Assembly (NCBI RefSeq): GCF_001296045.1
Contig: NZ_LJHS01000022.1
Coordinates: 62,001-126,000, forward strand
Direction: 5' to 3'
Length of the DNA stretch: 64,000 nt
Source of the DNA: Rhizobium sp. AAP43
GTDB taxonomy: Bacteria; Pseudomonadota; Alphaproteobacteria; Rhizobiales; Rhizobiaceae
Shown here: positions 1 through 9,762 of the stretch, in pieces
Numbering within the stretch: position 1 is the stretch's first letter
Layout: each line of letters starts with the position of its first letter
The notes under the pieces: model-generated
Database searches by the model: none
The model's input: only the letters and a program-made list of their open reading frames with translations
Told to the model about the DNA's origin: nothing
Position numbers and translations under genes: made by a program

Positions 1-1
1 A

Positions 2-646
2 TATTGGGCCTATGTCCGCACCCAAACGCCGGCGGAATGCCCCGATAGCGCGGTCGCGCCCTATACCGCTTTGATGCGCGAGAGCCAGGCAATGCTGGCA
101 GACTGCATCCTCTCCTCACACGACTTTGCTCGCTACCAGTCCGTACTGGACATTGGCGGCGGAGACGGTGCGTTCCTATCGGCCCTCGGCAATCGCTATC
201 ATGCGCTGAAGCTCGGCCTATTCGATTTACCGGCAGTCGCCACCGCAGCCGAGACGCAGATCTCGCTCGCAGGGATGGCCGATCGCACCCGTATTCATGG
301 CGGCGATTTTTTCGAGGACATGATCCCGCCCGACTTCGCCTGCGTGACGCTGCTGCGGGTACTCTGTGATCACGAGGATGATCGGGTCCGCCGGCTCCTT
401 GCCAATCTCCACCGCAGTCTCGCCCCAGGAACACATCTGGTCATCGCGGAAGCCATGGCTGGCCCTTCGTCCGGTGAACGGCTCGCAGCCGCGTATTTCG
501 GGATCTATTTTCGCGCCATGGGGTCTGGTCGGTGCCGCACTGCCGGCGAAATCTCCACCCTGCTGCGCGATTCAGGCTTTCAGAATCCGCAGATCATTTC
601 GACGGTCAATCCTCTGCTCGCCACGCTGATCACCGCTGCACGATGA
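2..646 (+). CDS. crtF: Demethylspheroidene-type carotenoid O-methyltransferase CrtF (5' truncated)
   Basis: SAM-dependent O-methyltransferase that methylates the C-1 hydroxyl of acyclic carotenoids of the spheroidene/spirilloxanthin type. The reading frame is open from base 2, so the N-terminal dimerisation half lies outside the window and 214 C-terminal residues are visible. The SAM-binding loop reads LDIGGGDGAF, followed by the acidic motif GLFDLP and a DHEDD segment typical of plant-type and bacterial O-methyltransferases. It is the first visible gene of the rightward crtF-bchCXYZ-puf run, which matches crtEF-bchCXYZ order in other purple bacteria. Identity rests on fold motifs plus position; the exact carotenoid substrate is inferred. 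Confidence 0.85.
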   Translation, partial: YWAYVRTQTPAECPDSAVAPYTALMRESQAMLADCILSSHDFARYQSVLDIGGGDGAFLSALGNRYHALKLGLFDLPAVATAAETQISLAGMADRTRIHGGDFFEDMIPPDFACVTLLRVLCDHEDDRVRRLLANLHRSLAPGTHLVIAEAMAGPSSGERLAAAYFGIYFRAMGSGRCRTAGEISTLLRDSGFQNPQIISTVNPLLATLITAAR

Positions 647-674
647 CAGCGTCGCCCCACGACGCCCTCCAAAG

Positions 675-692
675 TGTAAATATAAGTTGACA
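675..692. promoter_or_regulatory. PpsR/CrtJ box upstream of bchC
   Basis: Perfect TGT-N12-ACA dyad, extended to GTGT...ACAC, in the crtF-bchC gap. Its right half supplies the -35 hexamer of the candidate bchC promoter, so bound PpsR would block RNA polymerase. PpsR itself is encoded at 27372-28811. Confidence 0.8.
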
Positions 693-714
693 CATTAAAT
701 GGTAAAACTAAGAT
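687..714 (+). promoter_or_regulatory. Candidate sigma70 promoter for bchCXYZ-puf
   Basis: TTGACA at 687-692, 16-base spacer, TAAGAT at 709-714. The -35 overlaps the PpsR box. It would start transcription about 40 bases before the bchC start codon and add a local promoter to any read-through from crtF. Confidence 0.5.
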
Positions 715-760
715 GACATTCGGGAGCATGCAGCGTCCCGTGTCCGGGGAGGGCACGACA

Positions 761-1699
761 ATGCAGACAGCAGCCATAGTCTTCGAAAAACCGGGAACGC
801 TGGCCATAAAGCAGCTTGCGCTGCAGACCGCGTCCGAGGGCGACATCGTGGCCCGCGCGCTTTTCAGCGGTATCTCAAACGGCACAGAACGCATGCTGTT
901 TGATGGAACCATGCCAAGCTTTCCCGGCATGCGGTATCCGTTGGTCCCTGGTTACGAGACCGTTGCAAGGGTCGTCGAGGCCGGACCGACCTCGGGTCGT
1001 TCCGTCGGCGAGCTTGTCTACATTCCGGGTGCGAACTGCTACCGCGATGCCGCTGGCCTCTTCGGCGCGAGTGCCGAAATGCTGATCGTCGAAGGCAGGC
1101 GCGGTGTGCCGCTGATCGCAGAGCAGCCGGAACAGGCCGTTCTCTTGGCGCTTGCCGCCACGGCTCACCACGCGGTCTTGCGCGCTGGCCACCCGCCATC
1201 GCTCGTCATCGGCCATGGCGTTCTTGGACGCCTGATCGCCCGCATGATTATCGCAATCGGACACCCTGCTCCCATCGTCTGGGAGACAGTACCCGCCCGT
1301 CGAACCGGCGGCCTTGGATATGCCGTGTCGTCACCTGAGGACGATGACGGCCAGCGCCATACCGCCATTATCGATGCCAGCGGCAATGCCCTGGTCCTCG
1401 ACGAGGCGATCGGCAAACTGCAGCGTCAGGGTGTGCTGGTGCTCGCCGGCTTCTACGGCGCCCGGATCGATCTCGATTTTCCGCGCATCTTCATGCGTGA
1501 GGCCACGTTGGTCGCTGCTGCCGAATTCACGGCCGACGATGTCTCCGCCGTTCAGGCGCTCGTCGCAGCTGGCGCACTCTCGCTCGATGGCCTGATTACC
1601 CACCATGCAAGCCCTGCAGATGCCGTTTCGGCCTATAGGACAGCATTTTCCGATCCCGAATGCCTGAAAATGATCATCGACTGGAGGAACGCAGCATGA
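761..1699 (+). CDS. bchC: Bacteriochlorophyllide a dehydrogenase BchC
   Basis: Oxidises the 3-hydroxyethyl group of the bacteriochlorin to the 3-acetyl group of bacteriochlorophyllide a, a late pigment step in the cytoplasm. The 312-residue protein is a zinc-lacking relative of medium-chain dehydrogenases: an N-terminal GroES-like part (MQTAAIVFEKPG...), VPGYETVARV, and a dinucleotide-binding segment (VIGHGVLGRLIA). The start at 761 is chosen because family members begin with MQTAA and a GGGAGG ribosome site lies at 746-752; the frame is open 48 bases further upstream without supporting features. Its stop overlaps the bchX start (ATGA), which suggests translational coupling. Confidence 0.93.
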   Translation: MQTAAIVFEKPGTLAIKQLALQTASEGDIVARALFSGISNGTERMLFDGTMPSFPGMRYPLVPGYETVARVVEAGPTSGRSVGELVYIPGANCYRDAAGLFGASAEMLIVEGRRGVPLIAEQPEQAVLLALAATAHHAVLRAGHPPSLVIGHGVLGRLIARMIIAIGHPAPIVWETVPARRTGGLGYAVSSPEDDDGQRHTAIIDASGNALVLDEAIGKLQRQGVLVLAGFYGARIDLDFPRIFMREATLVAAAEFTADDVSAVQALVAAGALSLDGLITHHASPADAVSAYRTAFSDPECLKMIIDWRNAA

Positions 1700-2703
1700 G
1701 CCTCGATCTCGCCCCAGACGGCTTGGAACGTCTCCAGGAACAGCTCCGCGACGAAGCAGCCATCGAACCCGATGCGCCTGTTATCGGCAAGGTGACCAAG
1801 GAAACGCAGATCATCGCGATCTACGGCAAGGGCGGGATCGGCAAGAGTTTTACGCTCGCCAATCTCTCTTACATGCTGGCACAGCTCGGTAAGAAGGTGC
1901 TCTTGATCGGCTGCGATCCGAAAAGCGATACGACCTCGCTGCTCTTTGGCGGTCGCGCCTGCCCCACGATCATCCAGACGGCCTCGCGCCGCAAGGAAGC
2001 CGGGCAGGAAGTGTCTATCTCGGATGTTTGCTTCAAACGTGATGGCGTCTTTGCAATGGAACTCGGCGGACCAGAAGTCGGCCGCGGCTGTGGTGGCCGC
2101 GGCATCATACATGGCTTCGAAACGCTGGAAAAACTCGGCTTCCACGACTGGGACTTCGATTTCATTCTGCTCGATTTTCTAGGCGACGTCGTCTGCGGCG
2201 GCTTCGGCCTGCCGATTGCGCGTGACATGTGCCAGAAGGTCGTGGTGGTCGGCTCGAACGACCTGCAATCGCTCTACGTCGCGAACAATGTCTGTTCGGC
2301 GGTGAAATATTTTCGCAATCTCGGCGGCAATGTCGGGGTCGCCGGCCTCGTCATCAACAAGGACGACGGCACGGGTGAAGCCCAGGCCTTTGCCGAGGCT
2401 GTCGGCATTCCCGTGCTGGCCTCGATCCCGCAGGACGACGACATCCGGCGCAAGAGCGCCAACTACCAGATCATCGGCACCCAGGACAGCCATTGGGGAC
2501 CGCTCTTCGAAGCGCTGTCGATCAATCTGGCTGAAGCCCCGCCGATCTTGCCGAAACCGCTCGATCAGGATGGCCTGCTCGGCCTCTTCGACGCCAGCGA
2601 GACCGGCGCTAATTACAAGCTCCAGCCAGCCCAGCCGGAAGACATGTGCGCCACGGGCGCGCTGAAACGGCCGTCGCTGGAAGTCATCTACGACAACGTA
2701 TGA
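1696..2703 (+). CDS. bchX: Chlorophyllide a reductase iron protein subunit X
   Basis: NifH-like ATP-dependent electron donor of chlorophyllide a oxidoreductase (BchXYZ), which reduces ring B to make the bacteriochlorin. The protein has 335 residues. A P-loop YGKGGIGKS is near residue 43, a GCDPKSDTT switch motif follows, and the 4Fe-4S cysteines are expected in RGCGGRG and DVVCGGFG. It differs from BchL (18151-19080) by its longer C-terminal tail and GRGI in place of GYVV. The ATG at 1696 overlaps the bchC stop and has a GGAGG ribosome site at 1683-1687. Confidence 0.95.
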   Translation: MSLDLAPDGLERLQEQLRDEAAIEPDAPVIGKVTKETQIIAIYGKGGIGKSFTLANLSYMLAQLGKKVLLIGCDPKSDTTSLLFGGRACPTIIQTASRRKEAGQEVSISDVCFKRDGVFAMELGGPEVGRGCGGRGIIHGFETLEKLGFHDWDFDFILLDFLGDVVCGGFGLPIARDMCQKVVVVGSNDLQSLYVANNVCSAVKYFRNLGGNVGVAGLVINKDDGTGEAQAFAEAVGIPVLASIPQDDDIRRKSANYQIIGTQDSHWGPLFEALSINLAEAPPILPKPLDQDGLLGLFDASETGANYKLQPAQPEDMCATGALKRPSLEVIYDNV

Positions 2704-2715
2704 GATCGGGTGAGC

Positions 2716-4305
2716 ATGATGGATGACCTGCGCAAGGAATTCGAGCCAGACGATGCCAACGGGATTGTTCCCGTCGGCACCGATGCCGCCGTCCTTCGCG
2801 AGGGCATGGCCGACGAGCCTGCATCTGGCATTGGCTGCCATGGAGGTATTGAGCTGTCCAAGGCAGCGGCGCGTGCGGCCGGCCAAGGTGCGCTCATGGA
2901 CCGCTTCGAAGCCGACTATCCGAAAGGACCGCACGATCAGCCGCAATCCATGTGCCCCGCCTTCGGGTCTTTGCGTGTCGGACTGCGCATGCGGCGCGTC
3001 GGCACGATCCTCTCCGGCTCGGCCTGCTGCGTTTACGGTCTCACTTTCACGTCGCATTTCTACGGCGCCAAACGTTCGGTCGGCTACGTACCCTTCAACT
3101 CTGAAACGCTTGTCACCGGCAAGCTTTACGAAGACATCGTCGAGGCCGTGCACCAGATGGCGGACCCGGAGAAGTTCGACGCCGTCGTCGTGACCAACCT
3201 CTGCGTTCCCTCCGCCTCGGGCGTGCCGCTTCGGATGCTGCCGCGTGAAATCGATGGCGTCCGCATCGTCGGCATCGATGTGCCCGGCTTCGGGGTTCCG
3301 ACCCATGCCGAGGCAAAAGACGTCCTGTCCGCCGCCATGCTCGCCTATGCCCGTCAGGAAGTGGCTGACGGTCCGGTACAGCGCCCGCGCAGCGGCCTCA
3401 AGGACAAGCCGACTGTCACACTGGTTGGTGAAATGTTCCCCGTCGATCCGGTCGTCATAGGCGGCATGCTGGAACCAATGGGGCTCGCCGCGGGACCAAC
3501 CGTACCCGTTCGTGAATGGCGTGACCTCTATGCCGCACTCGACTGCGCAGTTGTCGCCGCCATCCATCCCTTCTACACTGCCAGTTTCCGCGAATTCCAG
3601 GCCGCCGGCCGCGCCATTGTCGGCTCTGCCCCCGTGGGTCTCGAGGGCACGGATGCCTGGTTGAAAGCCATCGGTGAAAGCTGCGGCATTGCCGAAGCCA
3701 AGACCGCGATCAGCCGCAATGCCATGCGAGGCGCAATCTCGGCCGCCCTTGCCGAACACCGCATCAAGGGGCGCATCACACTCTCGGGCTATGAGGGTTC
3801 GGAGCTTCTCGTTGCCCGTCTCCTGGTCGAACTCGGCGCGGACGTGCGCTATGTCGGCACAGCCTGTCCGAAGACACCCTACAACAGCGAGGATGCGGAC
3901 TGGCTCGCAGCCCATCGTGTCGAACTCCGCTTCCGCGCTTCGCTTGAGCAGGATCTGGCAGCCTTCGAGGAATTCCGCCCGGACCTCGCCATTGGCACGA
4001 CCCCCGTGGTTCAGAAGGCCAAAGAGGCTGCGACCCCAGCCCTCTATTTCACCAACCTGATTTCCGCTCGTCCCTTGATGGGACCCGCTGGCATTGCGTC
4101 CTTGCCGACCGTGATCAACGCCGCCATCGGCAACAAGGATCGCTTCCTCGCCATGAATGCCTTCTTCGAAGGTGTCGGCGCGGGAGACAGCGCGGGCATC
4201 TGGCAGAACGTCCCTGAAGACCGCAGCGCTTATCGGAAGAAATTTGCCGCCAAGGTCAAGCAGTCCCGCAATGCGGTCGATAGCGGGGAGAGTGTCGGAT
4301 GCTGA
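2716..4305 (+). CDS. bchY: Chlorophyllide a reductase subunit Y
   Basis: NifD-like catalytic subunit of BchXYZ, pairing with BchZ to hold the 4Fe-4S cluster and the chlorophyllide site. The protein has about 529 residues. Candidate cluster cysteines are in IGCHGG, SMCPAFG and SGSACCVYG. The start is uncertain among GTG 2710, ATG 2716 and ATG 2719; a weak GGGTGA at 2708-2713 best fits the ATGs. It follows bchX by about 12 bases, and its stop overlaps the bchZ start. Confidence 0.93.
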   Translation: MMDDLRKEFEPDDANGIVPVGTDAAVLREGMADEPASGIGCHGGIELSKAAARAAGQGALMDRFEADYPKGPHDQPQSMCPAFGSLRVGLRMRRVGTILSGSACCVYGLTFTSHFYGAKRSVGYVPFNSETLVTGKLYEDIVEAVHQMADPEKFDAVVVTNLCVPSASGVPLRMLPREIDGVRIVGIDVPGFGVPTHAEAKDVLSAAMLAYARQEVADGPVQRPRSGLKDKPTVTLVGEMFPVDPVVIGGMLEPMGLAAGPTVPVREWRDLYAALDCAVVAAIHPFYTASFREFQAAGRAIVGSAPVGLEGTDAWLKAIGESCGIAEAKTAISRNAMRGAISAALAEHRIKGRITLSGYEGSELLVARLLVELGADVRYVGTACPKTPYNSEDADWLAAHRVELRFRASLEQDLAAFEEFRPDLAIGTTPVVQKAKEAATPALYFTNLISARPLMGPAGIASLPTVINAAIGNKDRFLAMNAFFEGVGAGDSAGIWQNVPEDRSAYRKKFAAKVKQSRNAVDSGESVGC

Positions 4306-5750
4306 TCCTCGATCACGATAGAGCCGGTGGTTACTGGGGCAGTGTCTACGCCTTCACCGCCATCAAGGGCCTCCAGGTCATTATCGACGGCCCCGTCGGT
4401 TGTGAGAACCTGCCCGTCACCTCCGTCCTCCATTACACGGACGCGCTGCCGCCGCACGAACTGCCGATCGTCGTATCAGGTCTCTCCGAAGACGAACTCG
4501 GTCAGCACGGCACGGAAGGCGCGATGAAGCGCGCACGCCAGGTGCTCGATCCGGATTTGCCGGCCGTGGTGGTCACAGGCTCGATCGCCGAAATGATCGG
4601 TGGCGGCGTGACGCCTGAGGGATCCAACATTGTGCGGTTTCTGCCGCGCACCATCGACGAGGATCAGTGGCAGAGTGCTGATCGCGCCTTGAAATGGCTC
4701 TGGACGGAATTCGGCCCGAAGGGTGGGAAGGTCCCGGCCCCACGCCGCCGCCCCGACGGCGCAAAACCGCGGGTCAACATCATCGGCCCGATATACGGCA
4801 CCTACAACATGCCCTCGGATCTGGCTGAAATCCGCCGCCTTGTCGAGGGACTGGGAGCCGAGATCAACATGACCTTCCCGCTCGGAAGCCATCTTGAAGA
4901 CGTCCGCAAGCTCGCAGACGCCGATGCCAACATTTGCCTCTATCGCGAATTCGGCCGCCTGCTCTGCGAAACGCTCGAACGCCCCTACCTGCAGGCACCG
5001 ATCGGCATTCAGTCGACGACGGCCTTCCTGCGGGAGCTCGGCGGCATGCTGGGCCTCAATCCTGAGCCATTCATCGCGCGCGAAAAACACACAACACTGA
5101 AGCCGCTCTGGGATCTTTGGCGCTCGGTCACGCAGGACTTCTTCGCAACGGCAAGCTTCGCCATCGTCGCGAATGAAACCTATGTGCGCGGCATCCGCCA
5201 CTTCCTGGAGGAGGAAATGGGCCTGCCCTGCACATTCGCCGTTCCCCGCAAGGCAGGGTCCAAGACCGACAATACCAAGGTCTGCGAACTCACCGCCACG
5301 AAGCCGCCGATGGTCATGTTCGGTTCGTTCAACGAGCGCATGTACATGGCCGAATGCGGTGCGCGCGGCAAGTTCATCCAGCTGTCCTATCCCGGTGCCA
5401 TCGTCCGTCGCCACCCTGGCACGCCGGTCATGGGCTATTCGGGAGCCAGCTGGCTGATCCAGGAAGTCTGCAACGCCCTGTTCGACATCCTTTTCGACAT
5501 TCTGCCGCGGGCCGGCGAACTCGATGCGATCGAATCAACGGTCGCAAGGCAGCGGACCGAAATGGTCTGGGAGCCGGAGGCGCGAGCCTCACTTGAAACA
5601 TGCATCGACAAGGAACCGGTCCTCGTCCGGATCTCCGCCGCCAAGCGCCTGCGCGAAGCTGCCGAACGCGAAGCGAGACGGGTCCATGCGTCTGAAGTCA
5701 CCCGCCAGCATGTCGACGATGCCGTCCGTCTGACGAGGGCGCACGCATGA
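4299..5750 (+). CDS. bchZ: Chlorophyllide a reductase subunit Z
   Basis: NifK-like subunit of chlorophyllide a reductase. The 483-residue protein begins directly in the family pattern [19 protein letters not shown] and carries the cluster-binding segment [20 protein letters not shown]-terminal helical region (residues about 430-483) resembles the protochlorophyllide-reductase C-terminal domain seen in BchB. The ATG overlaps the last seven bases of bchY, so BchY and BchZ are likely made in equal amounts. The gap to the next small gene is 45 bases and contains its ribosome site. Confidence 0.95.
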   Translation: MLILDHDRAGGYWGSVYAFTAIKGLQVIIDGPVGCENLPVTSVLHYTDALPPHELPIVVSGLSEDELGQHGTEGAMKRARQVLDPDLPAVVVTGSIAEMIGGGVTPEGSNIVRFLPRTIDEDQWQSADRALKWLWTEFGPKGGKVPAPRRRPDGAKPRVNIIGPIYGTYNMPSDLAEIRRLVEGLGAEINMTFPLGSHLEDVRKLADADANICLYREFGRLLCETLERPYLQAPIGIQSTTAFLRELGGMLGLNPEPFIAREKHTTLKPLWDLWRSVTQDFFATASFAIVANETYVRGIRHFLEEEMGLPCTFAVPRKAGSKTDNTKVCELTATKPPMVMFGSFNERMYMAECGARGKFIQLSYPGAIVRRHPGTPVMGYSGASWLIQEVCNALFDILFDILPRAGELDAIESTVARQRTEMVWEPEARASLETCIDKEPVLVRISAAKRLREAAEREARRVHASEVTRQHVDDAVRLTRAHA

Positions 5751-5795
5751 TGGCGAAAAAAATGATCCCGATCTGCGAAACCTGGAGGTGAAGGC

Positions 5796-6032
5796 ATGAT
5801 CACTGCAACGCAAACCAATCCGCACGTGCGCCGCACCCATGAGGACCGCCAGTCGGAACGCGTGAACATGCGCCGTCTTTATCTGCTGATGTACCCGCTT
5901 TGCCTCATGGCAGCGGTGGCGGCACGTCTGACCGACCATTCGGATGCGGCGACCGCAAAGCCCGCGCAATCCATTTTCGCCGAGGCCCGGGCTTCGGCAT
6001 ACGCAGCTGCCGGTTACGCCTTCCAGGCGTGA
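5796..6032 (+). CDS. Small single-membrane-span protein at the pufQ position
   Basis: Seventy-eight residues between bchZ and pufB, where pufQ sits in Rhodobacter. The middle (LYLLMYPLCLMAAVAARL, about residues 28-45) is one probable membrane span, followed by a short C-terminal SIFAEARASAY segment. PufQ is a small membrane protein linked to bacteriochlorophyll delivery or puf expression, but this sequence lacks the EY..YF.LIF..ALPF pattern I associate with classical PufQ. A role in LH1/reaction-centre assembly is inferred from position only. The start is supported by GGAGGT at 5782-5787. The CDS is followed by a 115-base GC-rich leader before pufB. Confidence 0.7.
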   Translation: MITATQTNPHVRRTHEDRQSERVNMRRLYLLMYPLCLMAAVAARLTDHSDAATAKPAQSIFAEARASAYAAAGYAFQA

Positions 6033-6147
6033 CTGCTCCCTTTGCCGATGTTCTCGACATCAGCAAGACCCGGCAGGAGCCGGAAAGCTCCCTGTCGAAA
6101 CCCTGCCGCGGGGGCGCCGCGGTATTCGAGACTAGGAGGTGAATTTG

Positions 6148-6369
6148 ATGGCTGAAACATCAAATGTTTCACTTTCGGGTCTGACCGAAAGCGAAGCGCG
6201 CGAGGTCCATGGATTCTTCATCCAAGGCTTCATGATATTCACGGCGATAGCCATCGTCGCGCATATCTTGGTCTGGATGTGGCGTCCCTGGATCCCAGGT
6301 CCGGAAGGTTACAGCTCTCTCGAGGGCATCAACCAGACGGCCCTCGCGCTTATGCCGATGCTGGCCTGA
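6148..6369 (+). CDS. pufB: LH1 antenna beta subunit PufB
   Basis: Beta polypeptide of the core light-harvesting complex. The 73-residue sequence has the N-terminal [17 protein letters not shown] pattern and one membrane span. His39 in IVAHILVW is the probable bacteriochlorophyll ligand, followed by WRPWIPG. It carries about 20 C-terminal residues beyond the usual WRPW end, longer than many LH1 beta proteins. A strong AGGAGGT at 6134-6140 selects ATG 6148; the GTG at 6139 overlaps that site and is rejected. Confidence 0.96.
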   Translation: MAETSNVSLSGLTESEAREVHGFFIQGFMIFTAIAIVAHILVWMWRPWIPGPEGYSSLEGINQTALALMPMLA

Positions 6370-6381
6370 GGAGGACGCGAT

Positions 6382-6579
6382 ATGTGGAGAGTCTGGCTTA
6401 TGTTCGATCCGCGCAAAGCGCTGGTCGCACTGTCTGTATTCCTGTTCACCCTTGCGATCCTGATCCACTTCATCCTGCTGAGCACGGAACGCTTCAACTG
6501 GCTGGAGGGCAAGCCCCTCAAAACCAGCTCTCTGGAGCAGTCCATCTCTGAAGGTGTGGATTTCAGGCTGATCGGCTGA
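6382..6579 (+). CDS. pufA: LH1 antenna alpha subunit PufA
   Basis: Alpha polypeptide of the LH1 ring. The 65-residue sequence [20 protein letters not shown] is diagnostic. The membrane span contains His29 (LILIH-type context, seen as [10 protein letters not shown]), the bacteriochlorophyll ligand, followed by FNWL. A GGAGGA ribosome site lies 6-12 bases upstream and the gap to pufB is 12 bases. The downstream hairpin probably sets the higher abundance of pufBA message relative to pufLMC. Confidence 0.97.
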   Translation: MWRVWLMFDPRKALVALSVFLFTLAILIHFILLSTERFNWLEGKPLKTSSLEQSISEGVDFRLIG

Positions 6580-6590
6580 AAACTGAAGAC

Positions 6591-6627
6591 GGCAGCGGGC
6601 GCGACTGAGGAGGTCTCGCCCGCCGCC
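6591..6627 (+). other. pufA-pufL intercistronic RNA hairpin
   Basis: Eleven-base arms (6591-6601 and 6617-6627) pair with one mismatch, and three further base pairs extend inside (603-605 with 613-615 of the 6 kb block). There is no T run, so it reads as an mRNA stabiliser/processing element rather than a terminator. Hairpins at this place are known in Rhodobacter puf mRNA to protect pufBA segments. Confidence 0.6.
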
Positions 6628-6682
6628 AATCCGCAACGACCCGACATCGCCACCTGGCTGAACGCCTGAGGAGGAAACGAAC

Positions 6683-7528
6683 ATGGCGCTGCTGAGTTTT
6701 GAACGCAAATATCGCGTACGAGGCGGAACGCTGCTCGGAGGCGATCTCTTCGATTTCTGGATTGGTCCGTTCTACGTCGGCTTCTTCGGTGTAACCACCG
6801 CCTTCTTTGCCACGGTAGGCACGGCCCTGCTCATCTATGGAGCAGCGATTGGCCCGACCTGGAACATCTGGCGCATCTCGATCGCGCCGCCCGATCTGTC
6901 CTACGGCCTTGCGCTGGCGCCATTAAAAGAGGGCGGTCTCTGGCAGATCGTCACGGTTTGCGCGCTCGGATCCTTCATCTCCTGGGCCCTGCGCGAGGTG
7001 GAAATCTGCCGAAAGCTCGGCATGGGCTATCATGTGCCGTTTGCCTTTTCCTTCGCCATTTTCGCCTACACCACCCTCGTTGTTTTTCGGCCGCTGCTGC
7101 TCGGTGCCTGGGGCCATGGCTTTCCCTACGGGATCTTCAGCCACCTCGATTGGGTTTCGAATGTCGGCTACCAGTATCTGCATTTCCACTATAATCCGGC
7201 GCATATGATCGCGGTGACCTTCTTCTTCACCACGACGCTGGCGCTCTCTCTTCACGGCGGCCTGATCCTGTCTGCGGCCAACCCCGGCGCGTCCATCACG
7301 GAAGCCGGCAAGCAGGCCGAGGTCAAGACGCCGGAGTATGAAGACACATTTTTCCGCGACATCATCGGCTACTCGATCGGCACGCTTGGCATCCACCGCT
7401 TAGGCCTGATCCTCGCCTTGAACGCAGGTTTCTGGAGCGCCGTCTGCATCATCATCAGCGGCCCCTTCTGGAACCAGGGCTGGCCGCAATGGTGGAACTG
7501 GTGGCTGACGCTGCCAATCTGGAACTGA
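6683..7528 (+). CDS. pufL: Photosynthetic reaction centre L subunit
   Basis: L subunit binding the special pair, accessory pigments and quinone in the inner membrane. The 281-residue protein opens [20 protein letters not shown] and has five predicted membrane spans. Key segments are [22 protein letters not shown] (special-pair and accessory BChl histidines), LSLHGGLI and IHRLGLIL (non-haem iron histidines). The ATG at 6683 follows GAGGAGG at 6668-6675. It is slightly longer than the 273-275 residues of Rhodobacter and Blastochloris L chains. Confidence 0.97.
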   Translation: MALLSFERKYRVRGGTLLGGDLFDFWIGPFYVGFFGVTTAFFATVGTALLIYGAAIGPTWNIWRISIAPPDLSYGLALAPLKEGGLWQIVTVCALGSFISWALREVEICRKLGMGYHVPFAFSFAIFAYTTLVVFRPLLLGAWGHGFPYGIFSHLDWVSNVGYQYLHFHYNPAHMIAVTFFFTTTLALSLHGGLILSAANPGASITEAGKQAEVKTPEYEDTFFRDIIGYSIGTLGIHRLGLILALNAGFWSAVCIIISGPFWNQGWPQWWNWWLTLPIWN

Positions 7529-7541
7529 GGGGGACCGGATC

Positions 7542-8507
7542 ATGTTATTGTTGCAATATCAGAACATCATCACGCCGGTGCAGGTGAGCGGCCCTCTTGA
7601 GGAAGGCATGCCACTTCCCAGAGGCGATAGCCCACGCGCAGGAAAGCCAACGCTGGTCCGTCTCTTCGGAATGATCGGCAATGCTCAGATCGGCCCGATC
7701 TATCTCGGCTATCTCGGCACACTGTCCCTGGTCTTCGGCTTCATTGCCTTCGAGATCATTGGGCTCAACATGTTCGCATCGGTGGGCTGGGATCCGATTC
7801 AGTTCGTCCGGCAATTGTTCTGGCTGGGTCTCGAACCGCCGCGAGCCGAATACGGCCTGAAGGTCCTGCCCCCGCTTGCAGAAGGGGGCTGGTGGCTGAT
7901 AGCCGGCTTCTTCCTGACACTATCGGTCCTGTTGTGGTGGGTTCGGGTCTATCGCCGGGCGCGCCAGCTGGAACTCGGCACCCATGTCGCCTGGGCGTTT
8001 GCGGCTGCAATCTTTCTCTTCCTGTCGCTCGGCTTCATCCGCCCGCTTCTGATGGGCAATTTCTCTGAGGCCGTACCCTTCGGGATCTTCCCGCATCTTG
8101 ACTGGACCGCTGCCTTCTCGATCCGTTACGGCAATCTCTACTACAATCCATTCCACTGCCTTTCGATCGTCTTCCTCTATGGCTCCGTCCTTTTGTTCGC
8201 GATGCATGGCGCGACAATCCTGGCGGTGGGCAAATATGGTGGCGAACGCGAACTGGAGCAGATCACAGATCGGGGCACTGCTTCCGAGCGCGCGGCCCTC
8301 TTCTGGAGATGGACCATGGGCTTTAACGCCACCATGGAATCCGTCCACCGCTGGGCCTGGTGGTTTGCCATCCTGACACCGATCACCGGGGCCATCGGCA
8401 TCCTGCTCACGGGCACTGTCGTCGACAACTGGTACCTCTGGGGCATCAACCACGGGATCGTCTCGCCATTGCCAGGCTATCCCGGCGTCGTCGATCCGGC
8501 GCTTTGA
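7542..8507 (+). CDS. pufM: Photosynthetic reaction centre M subunit
   Basis: M subunit of the reaction centre, pairing with L. In the 321-residue protein, [13 protein letters not shown] near the N-terminus is the family signature. [24 protein letters not shown] carries pigment-binding histidines; LFAMHGATI and [10 protein letters not shown] carry the iron ligands. The start is the only in-frame ATG preceding the signature, 13 bases after the pufL stop, with AGGGGGA as ribosome site. The C-terminus reaches into a periplasm-facing tail that would contact PufC. Confidence 0.97.
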   Translation: MLLLQYQNIITPVQVSGPLEEGMPLPRGDSPRAGKPTLVRLFGMIGNAQIGPIYLGYLGTLSLVFGFIAFEIIGLNMFASVGWDPIQFVRQLFWLGLEPPRAEYGLKVLPPLAEGGWWLIAGFFLTLSVLLWWVRVYRRARQLELGTHVAWAFAAAIFLFLSLGFIRPLLMGNFSEAVPFGIFPHLDWTAAFSIRYGNLYYNPFHCLSIVFLYGSVLLFAMHGATILAVGKYGGERELEQITDRGTASERAALFWRWTMGFNATMESVHRWAWWFAILTPITGAIGILLTGTVVDNWYLWGINHGIVSPLPGYPGVVDPAL

Positions 8508-8518
8508 GGAGAATGACC

Positions 8519-9688
8519 ATGAAACTCTGGATTCCATTCGCCATCTCAGCCGGATCACTGCTCACCATTGCGAGCTTCGTCGGCGCCGGCTGGGATGCGC
8601 CCCCGGTCGAAACGGCCCAGATCGGCCATCGCGGCAGCGGCATGTACATTCATCGCGACGTCGAAAAGCAGGAAGCCCTGAAAGCGGCGAATGTCGTGCC
8701 GCCGGCACCCTGGCAAGCCGATCCTGCTGGCGACAAGGCTCGCGATCTCTATGAAAACGTTCAGATCCTCGGAGATCTCTCCGACGATCAGTTCAACCAG
8801 TTCATGGCCTCGATCACCGAATGGGTGGCGCCGGAGGCGGGCTGCAACTACTGCCACAACCCTGAAAACCTCGCCTCCGACGAAGTCTACCAGAAGGTCG
8901 TTGCCCGTCGCATGATCCAGATGACACAGGCGATCAATGTCGACTGGAAGAGCCATGTCGGCCAGGTTGGCGCGACCTGCTATACCTGTCACCGCGGTCA
9001 GGGCATCCCGACGAACTACTGGTTCGAGGATCTGGAGCCGAAGCCGGCCGGCAACATGACCCAAAATCGCGAAGGCCAGAACGTGGCGGCTCGGTTCGGT
9101 GGCAATGCATCGCTGCCGCAAAATGTGCTCAAGGATTATCTCCTGGATGCCAAGCCGATCCGGGTCCACGCGACCACCGCTCTGCCCACTGGCACCTCGC
9201 AGGCCGGCACCAAAGAGACGGAAGCCACATGGTCTCTCATGATGCACATGTCGGAATCGCTTGGGGTGAACTGCACCACCTGCCACAACAGCCGCGCCTT
9301 CAATGACTGGGACCAAAGCCCTCCGCAGCGGGTCACCGCATGGCATGGTATCCGTATGGCCCGCGACATCAATGCAAACTACATGGTTGGCCTGACATCC
9401 GTGTTCCCAGAGCACCGCAAAGGTCCCGAAGGCGATGTCTTCAAGGTCGGCTGCGCCACATGCCATGCCGGCGTGCAAAAGCCGCTCTATGGCGTCTCCA
9501 TGCTGCAAGACTACGTCGATTCCCTTGCGAAGAAGGGACCGACTGCTGTTCCGGATTTCACCAAATACCAGCCCGGAACGACGCAAAAAATGGAGCCGCT
9601 GCAGCAGAGCAGCACACTCCAAAAGCTGCCGAACCAGCAAGCCTCGATCCTCGAACTGCCGGCCGATACATCCCAGGCCAAAAACTGA
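8519..9688 (+). CDS. pufC: Reaction centre tetrahaem cytochrome c subunit PufC
   Basis: Periplasmic tetrahaem cytochrome that re-reduces the oxidised special pair. The 389-residue protein has an N-terminal membrane anchor (about residues 3-22) without an obvious lipobox cysteine, then four CxxCH sites: 109-113, 154-158, 252-256 and 312-316, arranged in two pairs as in the family. The start at ATG 8519 has GAGGAGA six bases upstream; ATG 8513 is too close to that site. It is the last gene of the rightward run, followed by a terminator. The cytochrome c2-like protein at 33367-33756 is a plausible donor to it. Confidence 0.96.
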   Translation: MKLWIPFAISAGSLLTIASFVGAGWDAPPVETAQIGHRGSGMYIHRDVEKQEALKAANVVPPAPWQADPAGDKARDLYENVQILGDLSDDQFNQFMASITEWVAPEAGCNYCHNPENLASDEVYQKVVARRMIQMTQAINVDWKSHVGQVGATCYTCHRGQGIPTNYWFEDLEPKPAGNMTQNREGQNVAARFGGNASLPQNVLKDYLLDAKPIRVHATTALPTGTSQAGTKETEATWSLMMHMSESLGVNCTTCHNSRAFNDWDQSPPQRVTAWHGIRMARDINANYMVGLTSVFPEHRKGPEGDVFKVGCATCHAGVQKPLYGVSMLQDYVDSLAKKGPTAVPDFTKYQPGTTQKMEPLQQSSTLQKLPNQQASILELPADTSQAKN

Positions 9689-9732
9689 GGATGAGAAACA
9701 GAAGGGCGGCCTCCCAGGCCAGGCCGCAAGAG

Positions 9733-9762
9733 GAAGGGGAGCTCAATGGCTCCCCTTCTTTT
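9733..9762 (+). terminator. Rho-independent terminator after pufC
   Basis: Perfect 10-base stem (9733-9742 with 9749-9758), 6-base loop, followed by TTTT. It lies 45 bases past the pufC stop and between the two convergent PGC operons, so it ends the crtF-puf transcript. The rest of the 9689-9877 gap shows nothing else that I can support. Confidence 0.8.

Noticed and set aside
1696-2703. Nitrogenase iron protein (NifH) assignment for bchX and bchL
   Set aside because: The Walker and cysteine motifs are shared, but the neighbours bchYZ and bchNBHM and the family-specific flanks identify the pigment reductases.
2179-3915. 578-residue open frame on the minus strand across bchX/bchY
   Set aside because: It is fully antisense to two certain genes, with low-complexity composition and no domain; high GC leaves such frames open.
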